DNA of 64,000 nt from the NCBI RefSeq assembly GCF_001717585.1, contig NZ_CP017042.1, positions 1,952,501-2,016,500 on the forward strand, in the 5' to 3' direction. The position numbers and the translations under genes were made by a program. This stretch comes from Selenomonas sp. oral taxon 920. GTDB lineage: Bacteria; Bacillota; Negativicutes; Selenomonadales; Selenomonadaceae. The notes below the pieces were generated by a model. That model saw nothing but the letters and a program-made list of their open reading frames with translations. It ran no database searches and was not told the origin of the DNA. Below are positions 35,023 through 44,269 of this stretch, piece after piece (position 1 is the stretch's first letter; each line of letters begins with the position of its first letter).

Positions 35023-36798
35023 AGACGCCTCTAATGTCTGCGGCTGCAACACATCTGCAAGAGGAAGATGTGCCGAGGCATATGCCGGTGTACTGACATC
35101 CGCATTGTAGGGGTGTGTATCCGCAAAGTGCATAAAGAGAAAGTTATCGCATTCATCAAAGGTCTCGAGATGATGTATGACTCGCTCAACACCGTCGGCC
35201 GCACGCAGCATCCAATGATTTACGATCAGCCGATCGAATCCTCGCGTCGCACCGTTATAAATTCCCTGCCCATCTCCCTGTATATTGGTACAATAGTATC
35301 CGAGCACTTTCATTTGCTCTGATATTGTGACATAGGATTGGTCGAGTGCAAAGGGAATCCCCGGCTTTGCGATCTGTGTATGATGCTGATAGAGTCCCGT
35401 TTCAATCGTTGCCAAGGCAGGATAAGTATATTCTGCTGTAGAGAAATTATTATCAAAAATCACTCCTGTACTAAAAAAGTGCAGGAGATTCGGCATCAAT
35501 TCTGCATGTTCATTCTGTATCTCCTTCCAACAAAGGCCATCAGAAAGAATGTTCAGAACAACTTTTTTACGCTGTGAGCTATGACAAAGCACCACAGGTG
35601 CACCAACAAGAAATGCCTCCTCCGATCGAAATGTCACTGGCTCTTCGACACGATAAAAGCTAAACTCTCCCTCGCTGAATTCACTGTCACGATCCAATGT
35701 GTCCGTATGAAAACAGATCATCTGATGTGGGTGCTGCGCAGCAACGGGGATGAGCACGGGATCTCCCTCGACCGGTGTCGCCCGATATTCAGAGATTTTC
35801 TGTGCCTTCATAATATCGAAAATGAAATCATTATAAATTGGGAAATTATACTCTTCCGTCGCCGTATTCATCAGTTCAATCACCTTGCTCTTAATGTGCA
35901 TAAGCCCGTAGGGATTATAAGCACACGCCCAATAATGGGGCATATCTGCAGCAAAGCGCGGCAGTTCTTTCAGCAATCGGATGCAAAGCCTATTTTCAAC
36001 CGCTGTTGCCGTCAAATAGGCTTCCGAAATAAGTGGTGCAAACTGTGTATTCGTGCGGGCAACGGTGAGTGCTTGCAGACATTTCTCCCGTTCTGCTGGC
36101 TCCTCTGGAAAATCGGCTGCTGTCTTTTCTCTTGCAAGAACACAAAAGAGCAGTGCTCTGTCCAAGCACCCGGCCGCATGATATGCACGATATAGCAAAT
36201 GGCATGTCAACTTGCTCATCTTGCGCTTTGCGTAAGCCATCTCTCCATAGCGAATCGCATTCTCTATATCTGCAGAAAAAAGTGCCTTCTCCGCCCGAAA
36301 AAGCTCATAGATTTCCGCATGCGGACAGAGTTCATGATATTCCTCCGCCATGGAACGTGACCGTTCACCAAAATCCTGTGCGCGGATCGCCGCCGCGATC
36401 TCCTGCGCCAGTACATACGCCCGCACCTCATTTTCTGCGCGGCGAAAACGCTCCGCCGCCTGTGGAATGGCAGTCTCATCCGCAAAGAGGAGGACGTGGA
36501 GGAGTGCAAAGAGTCCGCGCTCCTCATTCATGCAGAACTGCTTCGCAGTCTTGTCGAGGAGGACACTGTAGTCATTCGTCACAGGGAAGAGCAGGACGGG
36601 CAGATCATCGTAGGACGGAAGGACGGGCACATCATACCTTTCCGCATAGTGCGCGGCGTTGCGGGCGTAGTTCTCCCGCAGAGCCGCCTCGTTTGGCACA
36701 TAGCAAAGCTCATAGAGTGCTTTATAGAGAGCCTCATCGCCGCTCTCATTGTACGCCGTCATCAGTTCGCGCACGCCCTCGACGTATTCCTCCGTCAT
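34417..36798 (-). CDS. Sulfatase/alkaline phosphatase-superfamily protein with helical N-terminal half, paralogue 3
   Basis: This 793-residue copy is first in transcription order, 24 bases after fhs on the upstream side. The sulfatase-like domain has metal aspartate D420 in LSDGLCW, probable nucleophile T458 in EYTYPALATIETG, and D639-H640 in YSDHGAS. Its N-terminus (MTEEYVEGVRELMTAYNESG) is related to but distinct from the other two. GGAGGG precedes the ATG. Its centre is visibly more AT-rich than its flanks, which suggests that the variable part came from elsewhere or evolves under different pressure. Function unknown; a cytoplasmic phosphatase, nuclease or group transferase acting on an envelope precursor is possible. 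Confidence 0.78.
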   Translation of the reverse strand: MTEEYVEGVRELMTAYNESGDEALYKALYELCYVPNEAALRENYARNAAHYAERYDVPVLPSYDDLPVLLFPVTNDYSVLLDKTAKQFCMNEERGLFALLHVLLFADETAIPQAAERFRRAENEVRAYVLAQEIAAAIRAQDFGERSRSMAEEYHELCPHAEIYELFRAEKALFSADIENAIRYGEMAYAKRKMSKLTCHLLYRAYHAAGCLDRALLFCVLAREKTAADFPEEPAEREKCLQALTVARTNTQFAPLISEAYLTATAVENRLCIRLLKELPRFAADMPHYWACAYNPYGLMHIKSKVIELMNTATEEYNFPIYNDFIFDIMKAQKISEYRATPVEGDPVLIPVAAQHPHQMICFHTDTLDRDSEFSEGEFSFYRVEEPVTFRSEEAFLVGAPVVLCHSSQRKKVVLNILSDGLCWKEIQNEHAELMPNLLHFFSTGVIFDNNFSTAEYTYPALATIETGLYQHHTQIAKPGIPFALDQSYVTISEQMKVLGYYCTNIQGDGQGIYNGATRGFDRLIVNHWMLRAADGVERVIHHLETFDECDNFLFMHFADTHPYNADVSTPAYASAHLPLADVLQPQTLEASVFLKPNPLSQYVNRSEIRAVDRQLGYLFDYLTSHYEEDEYIILLYSDHGASVHARSPYLLSEEQTGAALMARGAGVPALGRVDELTSSVDIYKILGKLAGYPIDAAYLDGNLPEAFGGQRREYTVSNSIYPGQTYKICVRTERHAFHLETEELTREDGTISLDRYTYHIHERSESYREVFDDALTRYFMDIVRQYTESFRR

Positions 36799-36822
36799 GA
36801 TCTCCCTCCACTAGTATTTTCC

Positions 36823-38487
36823 TCAGAACAGCCCTGCAATCACGCCGTCCTCGGTGATGTCCATGCCCATTGCCGCAGGTGTCTTTGGCAGCCCCGGCAT
36901 GGTGAGAATATTGCCCGTGAGTGCGACGACGAAGCCCGCACCACAGGATGCGCGCAGCTCGCGCACGGTAATGCGGAACCCCGCGGGACGTCCGAGAAGT
37001 GCGGGATTGTCGGAAAGTGAGTACTGCGTCTTTGCCATGCAGACGGGCGTCTGTGTCATGCCGAGCGCCTCCATCTCCGCCATCTGCTTTTTTGCCTCGG
37101 GTGTAAAGTCGACACCGTCTGCGCCGTAAATCTCGCGGGCGATGATTTCAATCTTTTCCGCAATGGATTTCTTGGCATCGTAAATTGGATGAAAGTCCGC
37201 AGTTCTTGCGAGTGCATCTTCGACTGCGTCTGCAAGGGCAAGTCCGCCCGCGCCGCCCTTTGCCCAAACCTCGGAGCGTGCACACTGCGCACCGAGCCGT
37301 GCACAGAGGTCTTCGAGCAGAAGGAGCTCCGCCTCAGTATCCGTCGGGAACACGTTGACGGCAACGACGGCTGGCACACCGAATTTGCCGATGTTCTCGA
37401 TGTGCTTTTCGAGATTCGCCGCGCCCTGCTTAAGCGCATCGAGGTTCTCCGTGCCGAGTGCGTCCTTCGGCACGCCGCCGTTCATCTTGAGCGCACGCAC
37501 GGTGGCGACGATGACGACGGCGTCGGGCTTCAGCCCCGCAAGGCGGCACTTGATGTCAAAGAATTTCTCCGCGCCGAGATCCGCGCCAAAGCCCGCCTCC
37601 GTAACGACGTAGTCCGCGCATTTCAGTGCGTACTTCGTTGCCATAACGCTGCTGCAGCCGTGCGCGATGTTCGCAAACGGACCGCCGTGGATGAGCGCGG
37701 GAGTGCCCTCGATGGTCTGCACGAGGTTCGGTTTGATGGCATCCTTAAAGAGGAGGGTCAGTGCGCCTGTTGCGCCCAGCTCGTCCGCATGCACGGGACG
37801 TCCGCTGCGGGTCCAGCCGATGAGGATGCGCCCGAGGCGGCGTTTCATGTCCTGGAGTCCGTCTGCAAGGCAGAGGATCGCCATCATCTCCGAGGCGACC
37901 GTGATGTCAAACCCAGACTCACGCGGCACGCCGTGCACACGCCCGCCAAGGCCCGTAACGACGTGGCGCAGAGCGCGGTCGTTGATGTCGAGCACGCGCT
38001 TCCACACAATGCGGTTTACGTCGAGGTCGAGCGCATTTCCCTGAAAGATGTGGTTGTCAATCAGCGCCGCAAGAAGATTGTGCGCCGTCGTAATGGCGTG
38101 GAAGTCTCCCGTGAAATGGAGGTTGATGTCCTCCATCGGCACGACCTGTGCATAACCGCCGCCTGCCGCACCGCCCTTCATGCCGAAGCACGGGCCGAGC
38201 GACGGCTCGCGCAGGGCGACGACGGTCTTCTTGCCCTGCTTGTGCAGCGCGTCGGCAAGCCCGACGCTCGTCGTGGTCTTCCCCTCGCCCGCAGGGGTCG
38301 GGTTGATCGCCGTGACGAGGATGAGCTTGCCGTTTTTCCCCGTTGCACCCGCAAGTGCCTCGGGGGTCAGCTTTGCCTTGTACCTGCCGTACGGCTCAAT
38401 GTGCTCCTCGGCAATGCCAAGGCTCTTTGCAATCTCCGCAATCGGACGCAGCTGTGCTGCGCGTGCGATCTCTACATCCGATTTCAT
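36823..38487 (-). CDS. fhs: Formate-tetrahydrofolate ligase
   Basis: This 554-residue enzyme makes 10-formyl-THF from formate, THF and ATP. The P-loop-like [18 protein letters not shown] is near residue 65-82, followed by [27 protein letters not shown] and [11 protein letters not shown], all family hallmarks. Full length for a bacterial Fhs. It starts four bases after folD, so the two form a one-carbon unit using formate released by pyruvate formate-lyase. Confidence 0.95.
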   Translation of the reverse strand: MKSDVEIARAAQLRPIAEIAKSLGIAEEHIEPYGRYKAKLTPEALAGATGKNGKLILVTAINPTPAGEGKTTTSVGLADALHKQGKKTVVALREPSLGPCFGMKGGAAGGGYAQVVPMEDINLHFTGDFHAITTAHNLLAALIDNHIFQGNALDLDVNRIVWKRVLDINDRALRHVVTGLGGRVHGVPRESGFDITVASEMMAILCLADGLQDMKRRLGRILIGWTRSGRPVHADELGATGALTLLFKDAIKPNLVQTIEGTPALIHGGPFANIAHGCSSVMATKYALKCADYVVTEAGFGADLGAEKFFDIKCRLAGLKPDAVVIVATVRALKMNGGVPKDALGTENLDALKQGAANLEKHIENIGKFGVPAVVAVNVFPTDTEAELLLLEDLCARLGAQCARSEVWAKGGAGGLALADAVEDALARTADFHPIYDAKKSIAEKIEIIAREIYGADGVDFTPEAKKQMAEMEALGMTQTPVCMAKTQYSLSDNPALLGRPAGFRITVRELRASCGAGFVVALTGNILTMPGLPKTPAAMGMDITEDGVIAGLF

Positions 38488-38491
38488 TGAC

Positions 38492-39358
38492 TTACTCTCC
38501 TCCCGCTTCCGTCTGTGCCTTTGCAGCCTGTACGACGTTCTCCATCAGCATTGCAACCGTCAGCAGCCCCACGCCGCCGGGTACGGGCGTAATCGCTCCC
38601 GCAACCTCGGACACACCTTCAAAGTCCACATCGCCGACGAGCTTCTTCGGTGCAATGCGGTTGATGCCGACATCAATAACAGTCGCTCCCGGCTTCACCA
38701 TATCTGCTGTGACAAAGTGCGGCTGCCCGACCGCAGCAACGAGGATATCCGCCTCACGCGTGATCGCGGCGAGGTTTTCCGTACGCGAGTGACAGAGCGT
38801 GACGGTCGCGTGCCGCTCGAGGAGCAGCATTGCCATCGGCTTTCCGACGATATTGCTGCGCCCGATGATGACCGCATGTGCGCCCTCCATCCGTATCCCC
38901 GCATATTCGAGCATACGGATGCAGCCCGCCGGCGTACAGGGGCGCAGCCCCGGTGTGCCGAGAAAGAGGTGTCCGACACTCACGGGATGGAAGCCATCCA
39001 CATCCTTGCGCGGATCAATGCGGCTCAGCACCTCCTCCGAACTCTCCGAAAGAGGCTTTGGCAGCGGCAGCTGCACGAGAATGCCGTGCACTTCCTCATC
39101 TGCGTTGAGCTCGTCGATACAGGCGAGCAGCTCCTCCCGCGTGGTCTCAGCGGGCAGAGGGATGTGACGGGATCGTATCCCCAGCTCCGCGCAGGCTTTC
39201 TCCTTGTTGCGGACATAGACCTCCGAGGCGGGATCGTTGCCCACGATGATAACGGCAAGGCACGGATGTACACCGCGCTCACGCAGAGCGATTGCGCCAT
39301 GCTCGGCACTCGCCTTGATGCGCGCGGCAAACTCCTTGCCATACAGTATGCGTGCCAT
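38492..39358 (-). CDS. folD: Methylenetetrahydrofolate dehydrogenase/cyclohydrolase
   Basis: This 288-residue bifunctional enzyme interconverts methylene-, methenyl- and 10-formyl-THF with [22 protein letters not shown] contains the catalytic Lys region, GILVQLPLP is the signature, [11 protein letters not shown] and the Rossmann [16 protein letters not shown] follow, and the end reads [25 protein letters not shown] precedes the ATG at 39358; the in-frame extension upstream is not coding-like. Confidence 0.95.
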   Translation of the reverse strand: MARILYGKEFAARIKASAEHGAIALRERGVHPCLAVIIVGNDPASEVYVRNKEKACAELGIRSRHIPLPAETTREELLACIDELNADEEVHGILVQLPLPKPLSESSEEVLSRIDPRKDVDGFHPVSVGHLFLGTPGLRPCTPAGCIRMLEYAGIRMEGAHAVIIGRSNIVGKPMAMLLLERHATVTLCHSRTENLAAITREADILVAAVGQPHFVTADMVKPGATVIDVGINRIAPKKLVGDVDFEGVSEVAGAITPVPGGVGLLTVAMLMENVVQAAKAQTEAGGE

Positions 39359-39384
39359 GATGCTCTCCTTTTCCAAGCAGTTCT

Positions 39385-40233
39385 TTACACCAAATAACTG
39401 ATCCACGTAAAGGCAAAAATTGCGATGGAAACAATCCCGTTCCTCATAAAATACATCTGCGTCACGCGTGAGAAATCCGTTGGCCCCGCAATACGGTGCT
39501 GATAGATGAGTGTCCCCGCCGCGATGCCGACACCGATGTAGTAAGGGAATGTAAGATGCATCATGACTCCAAGCGCAACAAAGAGAAGGATGGAGAATAC
39601 GTGCATCGCGCGCGCGATCTGGAATGCACCGCATGCGCCGAAGGTCACCGCAAGGGAGTGGAGTCCCTGACTGCGGTCGAATTCCTCATCCTGTGCCCCA
39701 TACATCGCATCAAATGCCGCAATCCAGAGTGCGACGGCGATGAAGAGGACGACCATCGGCAGTTCGATCTTGCCGCTGATCGCCACCCAGCCGCCCGCAG
39801 GCGCCATGCCGATGGCGATACCGAGGAAGAGATGTACCCACCCTGTCACACGTTTCATGTACGGATAGATGAGGAAGGGCACGGCGGCGAACGGCAGGAG
39901 GCGGATACAGACGGGGTTCAGCTGCAGGACGGCAAATACAAGCACAAGGAGGCACACGCCTATAAAGACGAGCGCCTCCACCTTTGTCACGCGCCCCTGC
40001 ACCATCGCGCGATAGGCGAGACGGGGCTGCTGTTTGTCATATTTCAGATCGGCAAGGTTGTCGAGGGCGAGTGCCGCCGAGCGTGCCGCTGTGATGGCGA
40101 GTACGATCCAGCCGAGATCGCCGAGGGGCGGATCCCCACCTGCTGCAAGCAGTGCCCCCATCAGGGCAAACGGCAGGGAGAATATCGTATGATGAAAGGC
40201 GGTATTGTTCATGTGCGCCCGCAGGCGCTCCAT
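39385..40233 (-). CDS. UbiA-family polyprenyltransferase (menaquinone synthesis)
   Basis: This 282-residue membrane protein has eight or nine hydrophobic segments and both Asp-rich prenyl-diphosphate motifs, DNLADLKYDK and DAMYGAQDEEFD. It starts MERLRAHMNNTAFHHTIFSLPFALMG, matching the MqnP/UbiA group that prenylates an aromatic acid. Pairing with a UbiD-family decarboxylase eight bases upstream and a polyprenyl diphosphate synthase in the same cluster indicates menaquinone synthesis, possibly the futalosine route. The start at 40233 is chosen by homology; its ribosome site is weak and overlaps the ubiD end. Confidence 0.85.
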   Translation of the reverse strand: MERLRAHMNNTAFHHTIFSLPFALMGALLAAGGDPPLGDLGWIVLAITAARSAALALDNLADLKYDKQQPRLAYRAMVQGRVTKVEALVFIGVCLLVLVFAVLQLNPVCIRLLPFAAVPFLIYPYMKRVTGWVHLFLGIAIGMAPAGGWVAISGKIELPMVVLFIAVALWIAAFDAMYGAQDEEFDRSQGLHSLAVTFGACGAFQIARAMHVFSILLFVALGVMMHLTFPYYIGVGIAAGTLIYQHRIAGPTDFSRVTQMYFMRNGIVSIAIFAFTWISYLV

Positions 40234-40241
40234 CCACCAGC

Positions 40242-41702
40242 TCAATCCAGACCGAACTCCTTCCACCGCGCGTCAACACGCTTTACAATCTCCTCGGACA
40301 TCGCAATCTCATCCGGCCATTCGCGCGCGTGTCCTTCCTCCGGCCATGTCTTTGTCGCATCGATGCCGAGCTTCGAGCCCCACTTTGCCATCGGCGAGGA
40401 GTGATCAAGCACGTCCAGAGGCCCCTGCACAATCTCGAGGTCGTACTTCGCATCGATGTTGTTGAAGACACGCCACCAGACTTCCTTCATGTCCTGCACG
40501 TTGACGTGCGCGTCCACGACGATGATCATCTTGACGTTCATCATCTGTCCCATGCCCCAGAGTGCGTGCATGACTTTGCGCGCGTGCATCGGGAACTGCT
40601 TCTTGATAGACACCACGATGCAGTCGTGGAACACACCCTCAAGCGGCATGTTCACATCGACGACCTCAGGCAGCATCTGCTTCAAGAGAGGCAGAAAGAT
40701 GCGCTCCGTCGCCTTGGCGAGGAAGCAGTCCTCCATCGGCGGTTTGCCGACCACCGTTGCGGAGTAGATGGGGTCCTTCCGGTGTGTGATCGCCGTGATA
40801 TGAAAGACAGGATATTCGTCCGCAAGCGAGTAGTAGCCTGTGTGGTCGCCGAACGGTCCCTCTCGGCGCATTTCATTCGTGTCAACGTAGCCCTCGAGGA
40901 TGATCTCCGCCGTCGCGGGCACCTCGAGGTCGACAGTGACGCACTTCACCATCTCAACGGATTTATGACGCAGGAAGCCCGCAAAGACCATTTCATCAAT
41001 ATCGCGCGGGAGCGGCGCCGTCGCCGCATAGGTCACAACGGGATCGGTGCCGATGGCGACTGCCGCCTCGATGCGCTCGCCGCCGCGTGCCTTCATGTCG
41101 CGGAAGTTCTCCGCACCGTTCTTGTGGATGTGCCAGTGCATCCCCGTCGTGCGGCTGTCGTACTTCTGCAGGCGGTACATGCCGACGTTGCGCTTGCCCG
41201 TTGCGGGGTTCTTCGTAAAGACGAGCGGCAGGGTCACGAACGGACCGCCGTCATCCGGCCAGCATTTCAAGATAGGGATCTCGTCGAGATTCGGATTCTC
41301 CGTCTCGATGACCTCCTGGCAGGGCGCATTCTTCACGTATTTCGGGAAGTTGATCGCCTTGCGCGCCATCGGGATGAGCGTCATGAGGTTCATCTTGTTT
41401 TGGAGGGAAATGTGCGGGATCTTCAGGATCTCCGTGAGTTCATCTGCAATGTCGTCCAGCTTCTCTACGCCGAACGCGAGTGACATGCGCTCGTAGCTGC
41501 CGAATGCATTCATGAGGACGGGCATCTTCGAGCCCTTGACGTTCTCAAAGAGGAGGGCGACGTTCTTCTCTCCCTCCATTTTCGAGATGCGGTCCGTGAT
41601 CTCGGTGATCTCAAGCTCGGGATCGACCTCTGCCGCAATGCGACGGAGAAGCCCCCGCTCCTCGAGTACCGCAATGTATTCACGCAGATCCTTGTATGCC
41701 AA
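40242..41702 (-). CDS. UbiD-family decarboxylase (menaquinone synthesis)
   Basis: This 486-residue enzyme belongs to the prenylated-FMN-dependent UbiD decarboxylases. MAYKDLREYIAVLEERGLLRRI is the usual beginning, RYDSRTTGMHWH-like sequence (QKYDSRTTGMHWHIHKNGA) follows around 155-175, and RREGPFGDHTGYYS carries the catalytic Arg/Glu region. Its neighbour prenylates the substrate, so removal of the carboxyl group from a prenylated aromatic acid in quinone synthesis is likely. The start codon is TTG at 41702 after AGGAGGG. It needs UbiX-made cofactor; no ubiX is in the window. Confidence 0.9.
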   Translation of the reverse strand: MAYKDLREYIAVLEERGLLRRIAAEVDPELEITEITDRISKMEGEKNVALLFENVKGSKMPVLMNAFGSYERMSLAFGVEKLDDIADELTEILKIPHISLQNKMNLMTLIPMARKAINFPKYVKNAPCQEVIETENPNLDEIPILKCWPDDGGPFVTLPLVFTKNPATGKRNVGMYRLQKYDSRTTGMHWHIHKNGAENFRDMKARGGERIEAAVAIGTDPVVTYAATAPLPRDIDEMVFAGFLRHKSVEMVKCVTVDLEVPATAEIILEGYVDTNEMRREGPFGDHTGYYSLADEYPVFHITAITHRKDPIYSATVVGKPPMEDCFLAKATERIFLPLLKQMLPEVVDVNMPLEGVFHDCIVVSIKKQFPMHARKVMHALWGMGQMMNVKMIIVVDAHVNVQDMKEVWWRVFNNIDAKYDLEIVQGPLDVLDHSSPMAKWGSKLGIDATKTWPEEGHAREWPDEIAMSEEIVKRVDARWKEFGLD

Positions 41703-41713
41703 AATATTCCCTC

Positions 41714-42538
41714 CTATTTTCTGAGTATAAAGCGAACGATAACGTAGCCGACGCCGTAAAGGACGATCATCGGCAGCGCAATCATCGACTGCGTGAACAC
41801 GTCGGGCGTCGGCGAGATCACGGCGGCGATGATGAACGAAAGGAAGATGACGATGCGGGCATACTTCCGCAGAAACGCAGACGTAATGACCCCCATTTTC
41901 CCGAGAATCGTGATGACGAGCGGCAGTTCAAAGACGAAACCAAACGGCAGGACAAACATGATAACGAACTCGAAGTAGCGGTTAACCGAAAATAGTGCTT
42001 CGAGTTCCTCGTTCCCGAACCCCTTGAAGAACATAATTGCCGCAGGGAATACGAGGAAAAATGAGAACGCGAGTCCGAGGAAGAAAAGAATGACCGAGAC
42101 AGGCACGACAATCCCGAGGACAAGCCGCTCCGCGGGTGTGAGTGCCGGCAGGAAGAATCGCCACACATGATAGAAAATGACGGGTAGAGCGAGAAGAAAG
42201 CCCACGACAACGGCGATCTTGATATAGGTGAAGAACGCTTCCGCGGGCTGCATATAGTAGAGTTTGCCGACCGGAACGGTCAGATAGTGCATGATGTCTT
42301 CGATAAAATAGTAGCCGACCCCGGAGCCGACGGCGACGGCAAGAAGACATTTGATGAGGCGTGAGCGCAGCTCCGTCAGATGCGCGATGAGCGACATATT
42401 TCCGTCGTCTTCCGCCTGTCCTTCCGCCGGAGGCTGCGGAGCCGGCGGCGACGCCGCCGACGTCTCTGCCGCGGCGGGCTGCGCCGCAGCTCCTGCGTTC
42501 TGCTGCTCTGCCTCAGGGGATTTCGATTCCTCCGTCAT
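41714..42538 (-). CDS. tatC: Sec-independent translocase subunit TatC
   Basis: This 274-residue protein has six membrane segments and the TatC N-terminal motif HLTELRSRLIKCLL. TPAERLVLG is also present, and FVFELPLVI, with the conserved Glu, is in the fourth/fifth region. An unusual ~45-residue Ala/Pro/Glu-rich extension precedes the conserved part; a shorter start at an internal Met (MSLIAHLTELRS) is possible. It exports folded proteins with twin-arginine signals together with the two TatA-type genes just upstream (3-base gap). Confidence 0.92.
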   Translation of the reverse strand: MTEESKSPEAEQQNAGAAAQPAAAETSAASPPAPQPPAEGQAEDDGNMSLIAHLTELRSRLIKCLLAVAVGSGVGYYFIEDIMHYLTVPVGKLYYMQPAEAFFTYIKIAVVVGFLLALPVIFYHVWRFFLPALTPAERLVLGIVVPVSVILFFLGLAFSFFLVFPAAIMFFKGFGNEELEALFSVNRYFEFVIMFVLPFGFVFELPLVITILGKMGVITSAFLRKYARIVIFLSFIIAAVISPTPDVFTQSMIALPMIVLYGVGYVIVRFILRK

Positions 42539-42541
42539 GGG

Positions 42542-42760
42542 TCAGCTCTTCGCCTCTTTTTTCTCAGCTTCCGACAGCTGCTTGGACTCCTCCGTGACGT
42601 TGATCTCCGCGCGCGTGTCCTGCGGCTCGTTGTTTGCTGACTTGAACTCTTTGATGCTCTTGCCGAGCGCCTTGCCGATGTCGGGCAGACGACCGGGACC
42701 AAAGACGACCAGACCGATGATGAGGATGAGGACGAGTTCGGGAACTCCCAGACCAAACAT
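42542..42760 (-). CDS. tatA: TatA-family translocase subunit
   Basis: This 72-residue protein begins MFGLGVPELVLILIIGLVVFGPGRLPDIGKALGKSIKEFK: one membrane helix, the FGP hinge and an amphipathic helix, exactly the TatA plan. The tail is short and charged. It forms the pore-like oligomer with TatC, whose gene follows. AGGAGG precedes the ATG. Confidence 0.92.
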   Translation of the reverse strand: MFGLGVPELVLILIIGLVVFGPGRLPDIGKALGKSIKEFKSANNEPQDTRAEINVTEESKQLSEAEKKEAKS

Positions 42761-42784
42761 AAGAACCTCCTAAAATATATCCAG

Positions 42785-43126
42785 TTACTGTGCTTTATTT
42801 TCTGCCGCAGTTGTCTGTTCCGCCTTATACGCCTCGACTGCCGCCGCTGCGGTTTCTGCCGTCGGCGATGCCGCAGGCGCGGCAGGTGCCGTCTGCTCCG
42901 CGGTCGACGCTGTCTGTGCGGGCTGCGGTGCAGACGCAGGCTGTGGGGGAGCAGCGGGCGGCGGCTCCGGCGCATTAATCGCCGCTGTCAGCGCATTCGA
43001 TGCCTTGCGGAACTCACGGATGCCCTTGCCGAGGGAGCGTCCCATCTCGGGAAGCTTGCCCGGCCCAAAGACAATGAGCCCGACCACCAGTATCAAGATC
43101 AGCTCGGGTACACCAATACCAAACAT
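42785..43126 (-). CDS. TatA/B-family translocase subunit with Ala/Pro-rich tail
   Basis: This 113-residue paralogue has the same [29 protein letters not shown] start and amphipathic helix, but carries a ~65-residue Ala/Pro/Gln/Thr-rich tail. It is of TatA type at the FGP hinge; whether it takes a TatB-like role cannot be read from sequence. The pair plus TatC make a complete Tat system. It lies 31 bases after the polyprenyl synthase gene. Confidence 0.88.
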   Translation of the reverse strand: MFGIGVPELILILVVGLIVFGPGKLPEMGRSLGKGIREFRKASNALTAAINAPEPPPAAPPQPASAPQPAQTASTAEQTAPAAPAASPTAETAAAAVEAYKAEQTTAAENKAQ

Positions 43127-43157
43127 GGATATCTCCTGTTCTCTCCTAAAACATGCT

Positions 43158-44135
43158 CTAAAACTCTCTGCGGCCGATAAAGTCTGCCGCCATCAGGCAG
43201 GTCTCACGAATCTTCTCATCGAGCGCTTCCGGCAGAGCATTCTTGGCGCGCTCCAAATAGGAATCCGCCTGTGCTTGTGCATAGTCAAGTCCGTCCGTCG
43301 TACGGACGACAGCAAGCGCACGTGCAACCTCATCCTCCGTCATCCGCGGATTCGTAATCAGCGCCGTGAGCTCCGCACGCTTCTCTGCATCGAGCACCGC
43401 GAGTGCACGGATGACAGGCAGGGTTACAAACCCCTGCGCGAGATCATGCCCCGCCGGTTTGCCGATATCCTCCGAGGTCTGCCGATAGTCGAGCAGATCA
43501 TCCGTGATCTGGAACGCCATGCCGATGGCGTGCCCATAGAGCGCCATGCGCTCCGTATCTGCCGCACGCATGCCGCCGATCGCACCGCCGAGCTCACAGC
43601 AGATCTCGAGAAAGTCCGCCGTCTTCTTACGAATACGTTCGTAGTACGCATCCTCACTCGCAGGCACCTGATAGGCCGTGTGATCCTGAAGAATCTCACC
43701 CTCACTCAGCGTGCAGACGAGCTGTGCGAGCTTGACGTAGACCGAGGAATCATACCCCGCCTCCGCAACGAGCTTGAACGCGCGGGCAAACAGGAAATCA
43801 CCGCTCAAAATAGCAATCTGATTGCCCCATTTTGCATTTGTCGTCGCCGCGCCGCGCCGCGTATCTGCCTCGTCAATGACATCGTCATGTACGAGAGATG
43901 CTGTGTGAATGAGCTCGAGGGCGATCGCCACCGGCATTGCACGCGCACGGTCAAACGCCGTTCCCCCGCGTGCCACCAACAGGAAAAGGGCGGGGCGCAA
44001 GCGCTTGCCGCCCGAGGAGATGAGATGTTCTCCAATATCCGTAATGAGCGCCGTTTCAGAGGCAACGGCCTCCGCAAGCGCCGTCTCGAATTCCTCAAGA
44101 TCCGCCTGTATGACATCAAAAATGTCGTTCTTCAA
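43158..44135 (-). CDS. Polyprenyl diphosphate synthase (quinone side chain)
   Basis: This 325-residue all-helical enzyme has the first Asp-rich motif in [15 protein letters not shown] and the second in [12 protein letters not shown], plus [14 protein letters not shown]. The length and motif spacing fit trans-long-chain synthases (hepta/octaprenyl, IspB/HepT type). The isoprenoid feeds the UbiA-family transferase downstream in the same run. The start codon appears to be TTG at 44135, preceded by AGGTGAT, with a strong promoter about 70 bases upstream. Confidence 0.9.
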   Translation of the reverse strand: MKNDIFDVIQADLEEFETALAEAVASETALITDIGEHLISSGGKRLRPALFLLVARGGTAFDRARAMPVAIALELIHTASLVHDDVIDEADTRRGAATTNAKWGNQIAILSGDFLFARAFKLVAEAGYDSSVYVKLAQLVCTLSEGEILQDHTAYQVPASEDAYYERIRKKTADFLEICCELGGAIGGMRAADTERMALYGHAIGMAFQITDDLLDYRQTSEDIGKPAGHDLAQGFVTLPVIRALAVLDAEKRAELTALITNPRMTEDEVARALAVVRTTDGLDYAQAQADSYLERAKNALPEALDEKIRETCLMAADFIGRREF

Positions 44136-44207
44136 CGTCGTATCACCTACATCGGGCGCAAAATGAATGCCGCCAACTTTCTTCTATCAACGTATAAACC
44201 TCCACAC

Positions 44208-44236
44208 ATTCTATCATATTGCGCCAAGACCGTCAA
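44208..44236 (-). promoter_or_regulatory. Promoter for the polyprenyl synthase-tat-quinone-folate run
   Basis: On the minus strand TTGACG (44231-44236) and TAGAAT (44208-44213) are 17 bases apart. Genes from 44135 down to the three paralogues are closely spaced, so a long transcript is possible. Confidence 0.72.
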
Positions 44237-44269
44237 AATTATTTCAACAGCCTGCACTCATGGGGGTGA

